Source: an uncultured Paracoccus sp. (GTDB lineage: Bacteria > Pseudomonadota > Alphaproteobacteria > Rhodobacterales > Rhodobacteraceae). Taken from it: 64,000 nucleotides of DNA. Shown here one piece after another: positions 42,213 to 51,466 of the stretch. The DNA lies in the NCBI RefSeq assembly GCF_947496875.1, contig NZ_CANMEH010000011.1, forward strand, positions 1 through 64,000, written 5' to 3'. The translations under genes and the position numbers were made by a program. The stretch's first letter is position 1, and each line of letters begins with the position of its first letter. The notes under the pieces are model-generated. The model searched no databases. It was not told where the DNA came from and saw nothing but the letters and a program-made list of their open reading frames with translations.

Positions 42213-42770
42213 TCAGTTGAGGTGGCGCGCCACGTCGTCGATCGCCCGATCGATCCCGGCCCGCCGGTCGGACTCGGAAGTCTGGCGCATCAAGACATCG
42301 GTCGCGGCAGCGACGGCGACCTGAACGGCGCGATTGCGGACGGCCCGGATCGCATCCGCCTCGGCCGATGCGATCTGATCCTCGGCCGCCTTCAGACGCC
42401 GCTTGATCGACTGTTCCAGATCTGCCTTTGCCTTTTCGGCCTGCGCCAGCGCCTCGCGCTTGGCGTTGGCGACGATCTCGTCCGCCTGGCCCTTGACCTC
42501 GCGCTGACGACGCTCATAGCCGGCATAGATTTCCTGCGCCTCATCGCGCAGGCGCCGCGCCTCGGCCAGATCCGCCCGGATGCCCTCGGCGCGCCGGTCC
42601 AGCAGCTTGCCGATCAACGCCGGCACCCGGTAATACAGCAGGATCCCGACAAAGACGAGGAACGCCACCAGCACGATGAAGTCCGTGTTGCGCAGCGAGA
42701 AGAACGGCCCCGTCGCCGCGAAGGCGGGGGATCCCGCCACGACAAGAGCTGCGGTCAGGCGGGCGATCAT
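42213..42770 (-). CDS. atpF: F0 ATP synthase subunit b
   Basis: 185 aa. One N-terminal membrane helix ([19 protein letters not shown]) followed by a long charged helix ([26 protein letters not shown]). Part of the peripheral stalk linking F0 to F1. It is last in the atpI-B-E-b'-b operon and overlaps b' by 4 nt. Confidence 0.94.
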   Translation of the reverse strand: MIARLTAALVVAGSPAFAATGPFFSLRNTDFIVLVAFLVFVGILLYYRVPALIGKLLDRRAEGIRADLAEARRLRDEAQEIYAGYERRQREVKGQADEIVANAKREALAQAEKAKADLEQSIKRRLKAAEDQIASAEADAIRAVRNRAVQVAVAAATDVLMRQTSESDRRAGIDRAIDDVARHLN

Positions 42771-43624
42771 TGGACGGCTCCCTTCATGCGGGCTTCGACG
42801 GCGGCGTCGATCGCGGCCGGGTCGGGCTGCGCGCCAAAGGTGCGGACCAGTTCGGCGGCGACATCGCGTGCCACGCTGCGCGCGTCCTCGACGGCGCTTG
42901 CGCGAATTTCGCCGATCCGCCGCTCGGACTCGACCGTCCGCGCCGAAATCTCGGCGTCCGCACGGGCAATCGCGGCGTCCAGTTCACCCTGGATTTCGGC
43001 CCGGTTGGCGGCCACGATCTTCTGGGCCTCGGTCCGCGCTTCGGACAGCGCCTTGTCATAGGCGGCCTCGGCGTCCTTGGCCTTCTGCTTGAAGTCCTCG
43101 GCGGCCATCAGGTCGTTGGTCATCAGACCCTGGCGGTCCGCGAGGATGCGGCCGATCCGGGGCAGCGCCACCCGCGACAGGGCGAAGTAGATCACCGCAA
43201 GTGCGACCAGCAGCCAGAAGATCTGGTTGCCGAAGGTCGAGAAATCGAGTTGTGGCATGCCCGCCGACGCGGCCGCGTCATGCGCCCCGGCAGCAGTGGC
43301 GGCGGTCCCGTCGGCGACCACGGCATGGGTTCCGTCGGTGGCGACCGGAGCATGGCCGAGCCCGGGCTCGGCGACGGGTGCGGCGTGTTCCGCGCCAGTG
43401 GCGTTCGGAACGACAATCGCGTCCGTCGCGACGGTCGCGGGCTCACCCGTTCCAGCAGTCACGGCAGGTTCGGGGACCACGACGATGGTGTCCGTCCCTG
43501 CCTGCGCTGGCACCACAACGGCTTCAGCCTGCTCGCTGGACAGGGGCACCGTGGTCGCCGTGCCTGTCCCCGAGGGTGTGGATTGGATCGCGACAGGCGC
43601 GGTCTGCTGCAAAAGCGTGATCAT
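42767..43624 (-). CDS. F0 ATP synthase subunit b' with a long N-terminal extension
   Basis: 285 aa, about 100 more than usual. The normal b' begins at [17 protein letters not shown] (Met123) with one membrane helix and the long stalk helix. Residues 1-122 are an Ala/Val/Thr/Pro-rich low-complexity segment with several VVP-type repeats. The upstream ATG has AGGGA 8 nt ahead, whereas Met123 lacks a clear ribosome site, so the extension is likely translated. b' partners b in bacteria related to photosynthetic lineages. Confidence 0.9.
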   Translation of the reverse strand: MITLLQQTAPVAIQSTPSGTGTATTVPLSSEQAEAVVVPAQAGTDTIVVVPEPAVTAGTGEPATVATDAIVVPNATGAEHAAPVAEPGLGHAPVATDGTHAVVADGTAATAAGAHDAAASAGMPQLDFSTFGNQIFWLLVALAVIYFALSRVALPRIGRILADRQGLMTNDLMAAEDFKQKAKDAEAAYDKALSEARTEAQKIVAANRAEIQGELDAAIARADAEISARTVESERRIGEIRASAVEDARSVARDVAAELVRTFGAQPDPAAIDAAVEARMKGAVQ

Positions 43625-43653
43625 GTGCTGTCCCTGGCGTACGGTTGGCGATC

Positions 43654-43682
43654 GGGTGAGGGGTCAATTGACGCCCCCACCC
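43654..43682 (-). other. Stem-loop between the c-subunit and b' genes
   Basis: GGGTG-A-GGGG pairs with CCCC-C-ACCC around a loop containing TCAATTGA, between atpE and b'. It has no T-run. A hairpin here could stabilise the atpE message, whose product is needed in many copies. Confidence 0.5.
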
Positions 43683-43706
43683 AAAAGCAAGGAGTGGCCG
43701 TCAGGA

Positions 43707-43961
43707 TCAGGCAGCGAACAGCAGCAGCAGCGCGACGAGGAACGAGAAGATCCCGAGCGCTTCGGCAAAGGCCATGCCGATGAACAGCGTCGCGGTCTGC
43801 GATGCGGCCGCCGACGGATTGCGCAGGGCGCCCGACAGGTAGTTGCCGGCAACGTTGCCCACCCCCATCGCGGCACCGGCCATGCCGATGCAGGCCAGAC
43901 CCGCGCCGATGTACTTGCCCCAGTCGGCGGTGGCGACGGCGGTGACGACTTCGTTTTCCAT
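43707..43961 (-). CDS. atpE: F0 ATP synthase subunit c
   Basis: 84 aa from ATG 43961, with AAGGAG 8 nt upstream. Two membrane helices; the loop has the ALRNPSAA segment (the usual RQP is RNP here), and the proton-carrying Glu is in FAEALGIF. The longer track ORF adds out-of-context residues. Confidence 0.95.
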   Translation of the reverse strand: MENEVVTAVATADWGKYIGAGLACIGMAGAAMGVGNVAGNYLSGALRNPSAAASQTATLFIGMAFAEALGIFSFLVALLLLFAA

Positions 43962-44011
43962 GCGAAAGAACTCCTTGGGTGTATGGAAAGGGTGGTGAGG
44001 GGCCTGACCGG

Positions 44012-44809
44012 TCAGTGCACCGGATGCAGCGCGTCCTTCAGATAGACGCAGGTCAGGATGGTGAAGACATAGGCCTGGATCACGGCGACCAGCACCTCCA
44101 GCCCGTACATGCCGACGATCGCCAGGATCGACACCGGGGCGATCCACAGGATCGCGGCAAAGGCCGCGAACACCTTGATGACGGCGTGGCCGGCCATGAT
44201 GTTGCCTGCAAGTCGGATGGAATGGCTGACCGGACGCACGAAGTAGGAGATCAGCTCGATCACCGCCAGCACCGGTCGCAACGCCAGCGGCGCGGACTTG
44301 ACCCAGAACAGCTCCAGGAAATGCGATCCGTTCAGGACGAAGCCGAGGATCGTCACGCCCAGGAACACCGCAAGCGCCAGCACGGCGGTCACGGCGATGT
44401 GCGACGTGGTCGAGAACGAGGTCGGGATCAACCCCAGGATGTTCGCGAACAGGATGAAGCAGAACAGGGTGAAGACATAGGGGAAGTATTTCAGCCCGTC
44501 CTTGCCCGCCACGTCCTCGACCATCTTGTGGACCATGCCATAGGCCAGTTCGGCCATGGACTGGACACGCGACGGGATCAGCGCACGCCCCCGGGTGCCC
44601 AGGACGAACAATCCGATGATCGCCAGGACAGACAGCGCCAGCCAGAGCGTCACGTTGGTGGGTTCGAACCAGCGGACGCAGCCGTCGGTCAGCCCGGCGG
44701 CCGGGTTGCAGCTGCCCGGCTCGATGTCGCGGAACAGCGGCCTGACGATGAACTGGTCCATCGGGTGGAACACCAGGCCCGTTTCTTCGCCGCTCGCTTC
44801 AGTCGCCAC
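44012..44809 (-). CDS. atpB: F0 ATP synthase subunit a
   Basis: 265 aa with a GTG start (atpI and atpB overlap by 11 nt). Five or six membrane helices; the essential Arg of the proton channel lies in [14 protein letters not shown]. It opens with [12 protein letters not shown], as in alphaproteobacterial AtpB. Confidence 0.95.
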   Translation of the reverse strand: MATEASGEETGLVFHPMDQFIVRPLFRDIEPGSCNPAAGLTDGCVRWFEPTNVTLWLALSVLAIIGLFVLGTRGRALIPSRVQSMAELAYGMVHKMVEDVAGKDGLKYFPYVFTLFCFILFANILGLIPTSFSTTSHIAVTAVLALAVFLGVTILGFVLNGSHFLELFWVKSAPLALRPVLAVIELISYFVRPVSHSIRLAGNIMAGHAVIKVFAAFAAILWIAPVSILAIVGMYGLEVLVAVIQAYVFTILTCVYLKDALHPVH

Positions 44810-45212
44810 GCTCTGTCCCCTTCGTCGTCCCCGGCGCTGCCGGATGTTGCCCTGCCGGATCGTCCGGCCCCTGTTCCGGTGCGGCCCCGTCGTGCCCCGG
44901 TGCCGCCATCTCTGCGGCGGTCCGGAGCATCGTCTTCACCCCGGCGGCAAAGCCCAGCAGGATGAAGATCACCAGCAGGATCGGCGTGGTGCCGAACAGC
45001 CGGTCGAGTCCGTATCCGACGCCGAAGCCGATGCCCAACCCGGCCACCAGTTCGACCACCATCCGCCAGGCCTGGTTGGCCTGATGGAACTTGTCTGCCC
45101 CCGGCGTTGCCTGCCGGCCATCGCCACGGGCGCGGCTCAGCTTGTCTTCCAGCGCACGCAGCCGTTCAGCGTCGCGGCGCCGGTCGGCGTCATGCTGGCT
45201 GTCCTGCGCCAA
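44799..45212 (-). CDS. atpI: ATP synthase accessory protein AtpI
   Basis: 137 aa. A charged N-terminus ([13 protein letters not shown]), two membrane helices ([42 protein letters not shown]) and a Pro/Gly-rich tail. The only start compatible with this frame is TTG at 45212, with a poor ribosome site, so the N-terminus is uncertain. It heads the F0 operon. Confidence 0.85.
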   Translation of the reverse strand: MAQDSQHDADRRRDAERLRALEDKLSRARGDGRQATPGADKFHQANQAWRMVVELVAGLGIGFGVGYGLDRLFGTTPILLVIFILLGFAAGVKTMLRTAAEMAAPGHDGAAPEQGPDDPAGQHPAAPGTTKGTERGD

Positions 45213-45380
45213 GGAGGCATCCCCGTTCGGTTGCGGTGCTGATAGGGTCTGGTGGAAGCCGAGTCAACCTGAGCAGACAGGGTGATAACATGGCCGCAAG
45301 TGGTTGATTCTAGGATATAGACCGGCTCTGATCCGTCCGGAGGGGTCGGGGGGCTCGTCCGCACCGCGCCGTTCGTCACA

Positions 45381-45398
45381 TTCAACGCAAAGGTTGAA
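45381..45398. promoter_or_regulatory. Inverted repeat, candidate ArsR-family operator
   Basis: TTCAAC-GCAAAG-GTTGAA is a perfect 6-bp inverted repeat 6-23 bp upstream of the ArsR regulator's TTG start. Its position over the start region suggests autoregulation. Confidence 0.6.
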
Positions 45399-45403
45399 CA
45401 TTC

Positions 45404-45763
45404 TTGCCCGCCAATCCGGATCCTCCCGCGACGCTCGATGCCGTCTTTGCCGCCCTGGCCGATCCGACCCGGCGCGCCATTCTGACGATGCTGCTGGAAG
45501 ACGACATGGCGGTGACCGACGTGGCGGCACCGTTCGGGATCAGCCTTGCGGCGATATCAAAGCACCTTGCCACTTTGGCCGCGGCAGGGCTGATCCGTCA
45601 GGAACGCCGGGGTCGGATCACGTGGTGCAAGCTGGATCCCGACGGGATGCGGCACGCGTCGATCTGGATGCGCGGCTTCGGCCAGATCGATCCGGTCGAT
45701 CTCGACGATTTCGAGCGGTTCCTGCGCGCGGAGTTGCCGGGGAACTGGACAGACCAGAGCTGA
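45404..45763 (+). CDS. ArsR-family winged-helix transcriptional regulator
   Basis: 119 aa with a TTG start. The HTH domain reads LADPTRRAILTMLLEDDMAVTDVAAPFGISLAAISKHLATLAAAGLIRQERRGR, the branch often paired with AHSA1/SRPBCC genes, but no such partner is adjacent. No metal-binding CxC motif is visible. A palindrome covers its start region. Confidence 0.88.
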   Translation: MPANPDPPATLDAVFAALADPTRRAILTMLLEDDMAVTDVAAPFGISLAAISKHLATLAAAGLIRQERRGRITWCKLDPDGMRHASIWMRGFGQIDPVDLDDFERFLRAELPGNWTDQS

Positions 45764-45855
45764 CGCATGCCGGCGAACCACCCCCACCCGGCCTTCTGCG
45801 ACGCGATTCGGAACACCGATTGGCCGCAGGCCCGGGCGGAGGAGGCCGTCAGAGG

Positions 45856-46005
45856 TCAGGCCGCGACGCCGTAGGTGATCGGTTCAGCCACGGCAGCCGG
45901 TGCCTTGTACTCGTAATAGTCGTACATCTGGGTCAGCACGGCGATGCCGGCAGCGGCAATCGGATTCTGCGGCAGGTTGGCCGGGCGGATGGTGATCGTG
46001 TTCAT
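45856..46005 (-). CDS. 49-aa small protein of unknown function
   Basis: 49 aa (MNTITIRPANLPQNP...EPITYGVAA). GGAG sits 7 nt before the ATG. The middle is mildly hydrophobic (IAAAGIAVLTQM) followed by YDYYEYKAPAA. No family recognised. A CTGC-ATT-GCAG palindrome 42-52 bp upstream resembles the phasin-promoter boxes, so it may belong to the PhaR regulon. The longer track ORF has no ribosome site. Confidence 0.65.
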   Translation of the reverse strand: MNTITIRPANLPQNPIAAAGIAVLTQMYDYYEYKAPAAVAEPITYGVAA

Positions 46006-46046
46006 CGTTCGTCTCCATTCATCCCTCCCTGCCCCATCATCTAATG

Positions 46047-46057
46047 CTGCATTGCAG
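46047..46057. promoter_or_regulatory. PhaR-like operator upstream of the 49-aa gene
   Basis: CTGCATTGCAG, extended to TGCTGCATTGCAGCG, matches the CTGC-N3-GCAG pattern and the TGCTGC-N3-GCAGC core of the two phasin-promoter boxes. It lies about as far from its ATG (42-52 bp) as expected for a repressor site. Confidence 0.5.
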
Positions 46058-46113
46058 CGTTTCAAATGCACCTGACCCGACGTCAGATTGCGATTCGGCC
46101 GCATGACAATGGG

Positions 46114-46140
46114 AAAGGGCCGCCCATCCGGACGGCCCTT
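46114..46140 (-). terminator. Terminator after sdhB
   Basis: On the minus strand AAGGGCCG...CGGCCCTT forms an 8-bp stem with a 10-nt loop, ending TTTCCC, 22 bp after the sdhB stop codon. Confidence 0.7.
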
Positions 46141-46161
46141 CTCCGGTGCGGTGAGGCGATC

Positions 46162-46941
46162 TCAGACGACGCGGTCCACCATCATGTGCTTGATGGCCCC
46201 GATCGCCTTGGCGGGGTTGAGCCCCTTTGGGCAGGTGTTCGTGCAGTTCATGATCGTGTGGCAGCGGTACAGTTTGAACGGATCCTCCAGCTGGTCCAGC
46301 CGCTCGCCCGTTGCCTCGTCGCGGGAATCGATGATCCACCGATAGGCGTGCAGCAGCGCCGCCGGGCCTAGGTACTTGTCGCCATTCCACCAGTAGGACG
46401 GGCAGGACGTCGAACAGCACGCGCAAAGGATGCATTCGTACAGCCCGTCCAGCTTCTTGCGGTCCTCGATCGACTGGCGCCATTCCTTCGGCGGGGTCGG
46501 CGTCTCGGTGATCAGATAGGGATTCACGCTCGCATGCTGGGCGTAGAAATGCGTCAGGTCCGGCACGAGGTCCTTGACCACCGGCATGTGCGGCAGCGGA
46601 TAGATGTTGATGTCACCCGCGACCTCGTCGATCCCGTAGATGCAGGCGAGATGATTGCCGCCATCGATCACCATCGCGCAGGACCCGCAGATCCCCTCGC
46701 GGCAGGACCTGCGGAAGGTCAGGGTCGGATCGATCTCGTTCTTGATCTTGTTCAGCGCGTCGAGAACCATCGGACCGCATTTGTCCAGGTCGATCCAGTA
46801 GGTGTCCAGCCGCGGGTTCAGCCCGCTTTCCGGATCATAGCGATAGATGTTGAACCGCTTCAGGCGGTTCGCCCCTTCGGGCTTGGGCCAGGTCTTGCCC
46901 ACGGTGATGCGGCTGTTCTTGGGAAGCGTAAACTGGACCAT
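46162..46941 (-). CDS. sdhB: Succinate dehydrogenase iron-sulfur subunit
   Basis: 259 aa. Three cluster motifs: [11 protein letters not shown] for [2Fe-2S], and [16 protein letters not shown] and [17 protein letters not shown] for the [4Fe-4S]/[3Fe-4S] centres. It passes electrons from SdhA to ubiquinone. Two small secreted-protein genes separate it from sdhA. Confidence 0.96.
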   Translation of the reverse strand: MVQFTLPKNSRITVGKTWPKPEGANRLKRFNIYRYDPESGLNPRLDTYWIDLDKCGPMVLDALNKIKNEIDPTLTFRRSCREGICGSCAMVIDGGNHLACIYGIDEVAGDINIYPLPHMPVVKDLVPDLTHFYAQHASVNPYLITETPTPPKEWRQSIEDRKKLDGLYECILCACCSTSCPSYWWNGDKYLGPAALLHAYRWIIDSRDEATGERLDQLEDPFKLYRCHTIMNCTNTCPKGLNPAKAIGAIKHMMVDRVV

Positions 46942-47025
46942 GATCCTGTCCTTCGGTCTGCAGGGTCCCGGCTGCGGGTCCGGGATCGGCCAAGACCGGC
47001 GCCAAGGCGCCGATCGGATGTGATT

Positions 47026-47325
47026 TCAGCCGCGCCATCCGGGCTGCTCGGCCAGCGGCCGGGTGGGCATCTCACCGGATCGCCGCAACACGCAGCGGTC
47101 GAACACCTCGGCGGGATCGCGGCCCATGACGTAATCACCTGACAATTCGACCGCAACGCCGCCCGAGGGACGCACGGAATGTCCGTCGCTGCCGATCCCC
47201 ACCGCGATGTGGGTCCGGGGTCCGGCCGCCAGCCGCGCGTCGTCAAGGCAACTGCGCTCTGCCTGGGCGACCGACACCGGACCGCAGGCGGCGAGCCCCG
47301 TCAGCACCGGCAGGGCCACCCCCAT
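47026..47325 (-). CDS. Small putative lipoprotein between sdhA and sdhB
   Basis: 99 aa from ATG 47325 (MGVALPVLTGLAACGPVSVAQA). A short hydrophobic start ends in LAAC, a possible lipobox (Cys14). The mature part holds two further cysteines (SCLDDAR and DRCVLRR). No family recognised. It follows another small lipoprotein by 18 bp and precedes sdhB by 84 bp. The longer track ORF runs through the upstream gene. Confidence 0.65.
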   Translation of the reverse strand: MGVALPVLTGLAACGPVSVAQAERSCLDDARLAAGPRTHIAVGIGSDGHSVRPSGGVAVELSGDYVMGRDPAEVFDRCVLRRSGEMPTRPLAEQPGWRG

Positions 47326-47342
47326 CACCCGGAGGTTCGGTA

Positions 47343-47714
47343 TCAGGCGACGGCGATCCGCGAGATGCACTGGCTTGCCCCCGGGCGCTGGACGATCGCG
47401 GCCACGGCGTCGGCAGCGGCCGAACTCCCCGACAGAGTCGCCAGGTCGGCGATTTCCGCCATCGTCGCGTTGTTCATCACGCAGGCGGTGTAGGGCGCAA
47501 CGTCGCGACCGGGCAGGCGCTTGGCCATCTCGATATTCACGACCTGGGCCGCGGCCGACCGCTGGGCCGACCCGACGTCCGGGGCAGGCGCCGGCGTCGG
47601 GTCGATGATAACGGGGGCGCTGGGGCCCGGTATGGTCATGCCCGGCGGAATAGTCGCCACGCAACCGGACAGGAGCAGGGCGGCAGCAGCCGCGGCGGGG
47701 AAAATCAGACGCAT
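47343..47714 (-). CDS. Small lipoprotein immediately after sdhA
   Basis: 123 aa. [18 protein letters not shown] is a lipoprotein signal with lipobox LSGC. The mature part starts with a Pro/Ala-rich linker and then has two cysteines (YTACVMNNATM; SQCISRIAVA). Its ATG overlaps the sdhA stop (TGATG), which ties it to the operon. Function unknown. Confidence 0.8.
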   Translation of the reverse strand: MRLIFPAAAAAALLLSGCVATIPPGMTIPGPSAPVIIDPTPAPAPDVGSAQRSAAAQVVNIEMAKRLPGRDVAPYTACVMNNATMAEIADLATLSGSSAAADAVAAIVQRPGASQCISRIAVA

Positions 47715-49525
47715 CAGTAAACCCTTTTCTTGGGAGCAATCTTGCCAAGGTCGATCCCGCCGTCCTCGGCCGGTGTCAGCGGCTCCAGATGTACGGGGCG
47801 GTATGCCAGTTTGACGTCATTTCCTTCGACCCATGCAAGAGAATGCTTGCGCCAGTTTGCATCATCCCGATCGGGATAATCCTCATGCGCGTGCGCGCCC
47901 CGCGATTCCTTGCGCGCCTCGGCGGCGACGATCGTGGCCAGGGCGTTCGGCATCAGGTTGGTCAGTTCCAGCGTCTCGACCAGATCCGTGTTCCAGATCA
48001 TCGTGCGGTCGGTGACGTGCAGATCGGCCATCCGGCCCGCGATCTCGGTCATCTTGTCGACGCCCTCGGCCAGCGTCTTGTCGGTGCGGAACACCGCCGC
48101 GTCCGACTGCATCGCGCGCTGCATGTCGGTGCGCAGCTGCGCCGTCGGCGTCGATCCGTTCGCGTGGCGCAGCGCGTCGAACCGTGACAGGGCACGGTCG
48201 ACCTCGGCGGTGTTGGTGCCGGGGATGCTGCCTTGACGGTCGATCACCTGGCCGGCCCGAATGGCCGCCGCGCGGCCGAACACCACCAGGTCGATCAGGC
48301 TGTTCGATCCCAGACGGTTCGCCCCGTGCACCGACGCGCAGCCGGCCTCGCCGACGGCCATCAGACCCGGAAAGATCCGGTCCGGATCGTCGGGCGACGG
48401 CGCCAGGACCTCGCCCCAGAAATTGGTCGGGATCCCGCCCATGTTGTAATGGACCGTCGGCAGCACCGGGATCGGTTCGCGGGTCAGGTCGACCCCGGCG
48501 AAGATCCGGGCCGATTCGGAGATGCCGGGAAGGCGTTCGGCCAGCGTCTCGGGCGGCAGATGCGACAGGTGCAGGAAGATGTGGTCGTTGTCGGGCCCCA
48601 CGCCCCGCCCCTCGCGGATTTCCAGCGTCATGCAGCGGCTCACCACATCGCGGGACGCCAGATCCTTGTAGGTCGGGGCATAGCGTTCCATGAACCGCTC
48701 GCCCTCGGAATTGGTGAGATACCCGCCCTCGCCGCGCGCTCCCTCGGTGATCAGGCAGCCGGAACCGTAGATCCCCGTGGGGTGGAACTGCACGAATTCC
48801 ATGTCCTGCAAGGCTAGGCCGGCGCGGGCCACCATGCCGCCGCCGTCGCCGGTGCAGCTGTGGGCCGACGTGGCGCTGAAATAGGCGCGGCCATAACCGC
48901 CGGTCGCCAGCACCACCATCTTGGCGTTGAAGACGTGGATCGTGCCGTCGTCGAACTTCCAGCAGACGACCCCGGTGCAGGCCCCGTCGGTGATGATCAG
49001 GTCCAGCGCGAAATACTCGATGAAGAACTCGGCCTTTTCCTTCAGCGACTGGCCGTAGAGCGTGTGCAGGATCGCGTGGCCGGTCCGGTCGGCAGCGGCA
49101 CAGGTGCGCTGCACGGGCGGGCCCTCGCCGTACTCGGTCGTGTGGCCGCCGAACGGGCGCTGATAGATCTTGCCCGCCTCGGTCCGGCTGAAGGGGACGC
49201 CGTAATGTTCCAGTTCGTAGACCGCCTTGGGCGCCTCGCGGGCCAGATACTCCATCGCATCCGTGTCGCCCAGCCAGTCCGATCCCTTGACCGTGTCGTA
49301 CATGTGCCACTGCCAGCTGTCCGGCCCCATGTTGCCGAGGCTGGCGGCAATCCCGCCCTGGGCCGCGACGGTGTGCGACCGGGTCGGGAACAGCTTGGTC
49401 ACGCAGGCGGTACGCAGCCCCTGTTCGGCCATGCCCAGGGTCGCGCGCAGCCCGGCACCGCCGGCACCGACGACCACCACGTCGTAATCATGCGTTTCAT
49501 AGGGATAGGCGGCAGATGCGGACAT
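47714..49525 (-). CDS. sdhA: Succinate dehydrogenase flavoprotein subunit
   Basis: 603 aa. The FAD-binding [20 protein letters not shown], the flavinylation His in [11 protein letters not shown], the substrate site [20 protein letters not shown] and the C-terminal FAD-binding segments are intact. It oxidises succinate to fumarate. Confidence 0.97.
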   Translation of the reverse strand: MSASAAYPYETHDYDVVVVGAGGAGLRATLGMAEQGLRTACVTKLFPTRSHTVAAQGGIAASLGNMGPDSWQWHMYDTVKGSDWLGDTDAMEYLAREAPKAVYELEHYGVPFSRTEAGKIYQRPFGGHTTEYGEGPPVQRTCAAADRTGHAILHTLYGQSLKEKAEFFIEYFALDLIITDGACTGVVCWKFDDGTIHVFNAKMVVLATGGYGRAYFSATSAHSCTGDGGGMVARAGLALQDMEFVQFHPTGIYGSGCLITEGARGEGGYLTNSEGERFMERYAPTYKDLASRDVVSRCMTLEIREGRGVGPDNDHIFLHLSHLPPETLAERLPGISESARIFAGVDLTREPIPVLPTVHYNMGGIPTNFWGEVLAPSPDDPDRIFPGLMAVGEAGCASVHGANRLGSNSLIDLVVFGRAAAIRAGQVIDRQGSIPGTNTAEVDRALSRFDALRHANGSTPTAQLRTDMQRAMQSDAAVFRTDKTLAEGVDKMTEIAGRMADLHVTDRTMIWNTDLVETLELTNLMPNALATIVAAEARKESRGAHAHEDYPDRDDANWRKHSLAWVEGNDVKLAYRPVHLEPLTPAEDGGIDLGKIAPKKRVY

Positions 49526-49536
49526 GGGACGGCCTC

Positions 49537-49932
49537 TCAGACGATGACGGCGCTCAGCGCCATGCGCGCCAGCGCGTAGACGGCTGCGGCAATGACCGCC
49601 CAGCCGAACATTTCCGAAAAGATGATCGCGACCTTGCGCTCGGTGTGATCCAGATAGTCGTCGATCATGATCCGGGTGCCCTTCACGAAATGGTACATCC
49701 CCACGATCAGGAAAAGCGCGGTGACGATGGCCGGATAGGGCTGGCTGAAATAGACCAGAACACCCTCGCGCGGCAGCCCGATGGCGCGCCCGATGACCAG
49801 CAGAAAGGCCGGGGTCAGCACCACCAGCGCGACCGAGGTGACGGTCATGGTCCAGTGATGCTGGGTTCCGGTGGACGGTCCGGCGGCACCCAGCCCCATG
49901 GCGGCCTTGCGCGGCGTGATATAGCGCATCAT
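49537..49932 (-). CDS. sdhD: Succinate dehydrogenase membrane anchor subunit
   Basis: 131 aa with three membrane helices and the haem-binding-type segment [20 protein letters not shown]. Lies between sdhC and sdhA with gaps of 11 bp. Confidence 0.9.
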   Translation of the reverse strand: MMRYITPRKAAMGLGAAGPSTGTQHHWTMTVTSVALVVLTPAFLLVIGRAIGLPREGVLVYFSQPYPAIVTALFLIVGMYHFVKGTRIMIDDYLDHTERKVAIIFSEMFGWAVIAAAVYALARMALSAVIV

Positions 49933-49943
49933 ACCCTCCGATC

Positions 49944-50336
49944 TCAGGCGAAGAAGAACAGGATCAGGGTCAGCACGGTCATGATGACCGATCCCCAGAT
50001 GATCGCCCAGCTGGTCTTCTGCCCCGCATCGATTTCCAGCATGTGCCCGGCGTCATAGAAGAAATGCCGGATGCCGGCCAGAAAGTGGAACCACAGCGAC
50101 CACAGCGACCCGGCCAGCACCAGGAAACCGAACCATGACCGCAGCACCCAGTCGGCAGTGGCGAAGGCCCGGTCACCGGCCACGGCCGCAACAAGCCACC
50201 AGACCAGCAGCAGGATCCCCGCGACCATCGCATGACCGGTCGCGCGGTTCATGATCGACGTCACGGCAGAGATCGGCAGCCGGTAGACCTGCAGATGCGG
50301 GGACAGCGGCCGGTTGCCGCGGGGAATGTCACCCAT
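49944..50336 (-). CDS. sdhC: Succinate dehydrogenase cytochrome b556 subunit
   Basis: 130 aa with three membrane helices. [26 protein letters not shown] is the SdhC signature, and [17 protein letters not shown] contributes the haem-ligand His. First gene of the sdh operon; the upstream gap holds GTGATCAC-type palindromes. Confidence 0.94.
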   Translation of the reverse strand: MGDIPRGNRPLSPHLQVYRLPISAVTSIMNRATGHAMVAGILLLVWWLVAAVAGDRAFATADWVLRSWFGFLVLAGSLWSLWFHFLAGIRHFFYDAGHMLEIDAGQKTSWAIIWGSVIMTVLTLILFFFA

Positions 50337-50472
50337 GGGACGCTCCTGTCATTGGCGCCCGGCCGACAGCGGGCGCGGGCGGACTGAGGTTGCGGTGTCT
50401 GTATCGGATTTATGCCGGGTGTCACGGCCGGGCGCCAGACGAAAGGCGGAAACTGCCCGAAACGGAGGAAAT

Positions 50473-50501
50473 GCGATCACAAGGAGGACGCTTGTGATCA
50501 C
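50473..50501. promoter_or_regulatory. Paired palindromes upstream of sdhC (21-bp spacing)
   Basis: GCGATCAC (50473-50480) and GTGATCAC (50494-50501) lie exactly 21 bp apart and together form the inverted repeat GATCACAAG-N7-CTTGTGATC. A pair with the same 21-bp spacing precedes sucC. The regulator is unknown. Confidence 0.65.
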
Positions 50502-50558
50502 GCCCAGATGCGAGTGCCTATACTCCGAGCCACGCGTTCCCCGCTCGCTGGAGTGGTT

Positions 50559-50566
50559 GTGATCAC
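50559..50566. promoter_or_regulatory. Third GTGATCAC copy upstream of sdhC
   Basis: TTGTGATCACGC at 50557-50568 repeats the 12-mer context of the second copy (TTGTGATCACGC at 50492-50503), 65 bp away. Confidence 0.5.
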
Positions 50567-50572
50567 GCGGTG

Positions 50573-51454
50573 CTACTCTCTCCACGCCTCGACGGCGATG
50601 CCTCTGTGGTCCGAGCCAAGCCGCGGCCGCATCCTCGCCTCGCCATGCCATCCCTCGGGAACCAGCACGTGGTCGATCGCGATCGGATACACCGACAGCA
50701 GCATGAAGCTGGGGCGGACGGGGCCGACGCGCCGGGTTCCGGTTGCCTCCTGGATCGCACGTGCCGCGTGCCCCCACGGCACCATGTTGAAGTCACCCCC
50801 CAGCACCACTGGCTGCGGCAACGCCTTCAGCTGCGGCAGCAGATCGGGGACCTGGGCGCCCTGCCCGAACGGCCAGGGCCAGTGCATGTGCAGCGCGGCG
50901 GCCGTCAGGTCGCCGCCCGGCGCGCTGACCCGGACCGCGGTGAGGCCCCGATGATCGGGGCAGACGGGTGGCTCGGCAAACGGCCAGCGCGACAGGACGG
51001 CCACGCTGATGATCGCGTTGGCCACGCAGACCAGCTGGTAGGGATGACTGGACGACAGCGCCTGCGGCAGCGACCGGTTCTGGGCGCTGACCTCCTGCAG
51101 CATCACCAGATCGGCGTCGCTGGTGCGGATGTCCGCGGCAAAACGGCTTGTATCTGCAACGTCATAACGCAGGTTCTTCTGGTAGATTCGGATCGGAGCC
51201 CCTCGATCAGGCCCTTGTTCCGACGCCAGCAGCGACTGACCCATCGACAGCAGGGCCGCGGCGGACAGCGTCACGGCGCCCAGCCGCGATAACCCGCGCA
51301 GGCCCAGTGCCGCGAGCAGCAGGGCCCCTGCCCAGATTGGGCGAAACACGGCCAGGGAGTCGCCCAGCGGATGGACCGGTCCGGCGTAGCTGAGTGCGAG
51401 GGCGGCCAGACAGACCGCCGCGACCACCCTGGGCAGGCTTGAAAAAGATCGCAT
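50573..51454 (-). CDS. Membrane-anchored endonuclease/exonuclease/phosphatase-family protein
   Basis: 293 aa from ATG 51454. Two or three N-terminal membrane helices (VVAAVCLAALALSYA; IWAGALLLAALGLRGL) precede an EEP domain with IYQKNLRYD, MLQEVS, GGDFNMVPW, IDHVL and GSDHRGI, which together form the metal-dependent catalytic site. Family members cleave phosphodiester bonds in nucleic acids or lipids; the substrate here is unknown. Confidence 0.85.
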   Translation of the reverse strand: MRSFSSLPRVVAAVCLAALALSYAGPVHPLGDSLAVFRPIWAGALLLAALGLRGLSRLGAVTLSAAALLSMGQSLLASEQGPDRGAPIRIYQKNLRYDVADTSRFAADIRTSDADLVMLQEVSAQNRSLPQALSSSHPYQLVCVANAIISVAVLSRWPFAEPPVCPDHRGLTAVRVSAPGGDLTAAALHMHWPWPFGQGAQVPDLLPQLKALPQPVVLGGDFNMVPWGHAARAIQEATGTRRVGPVRPSFMLLSVYPIAIDHVLVPEGWHGEARMRPRLGSDHRGIAVEAWRE

Positions 51455-51466
51455 CACGACTGCAGC

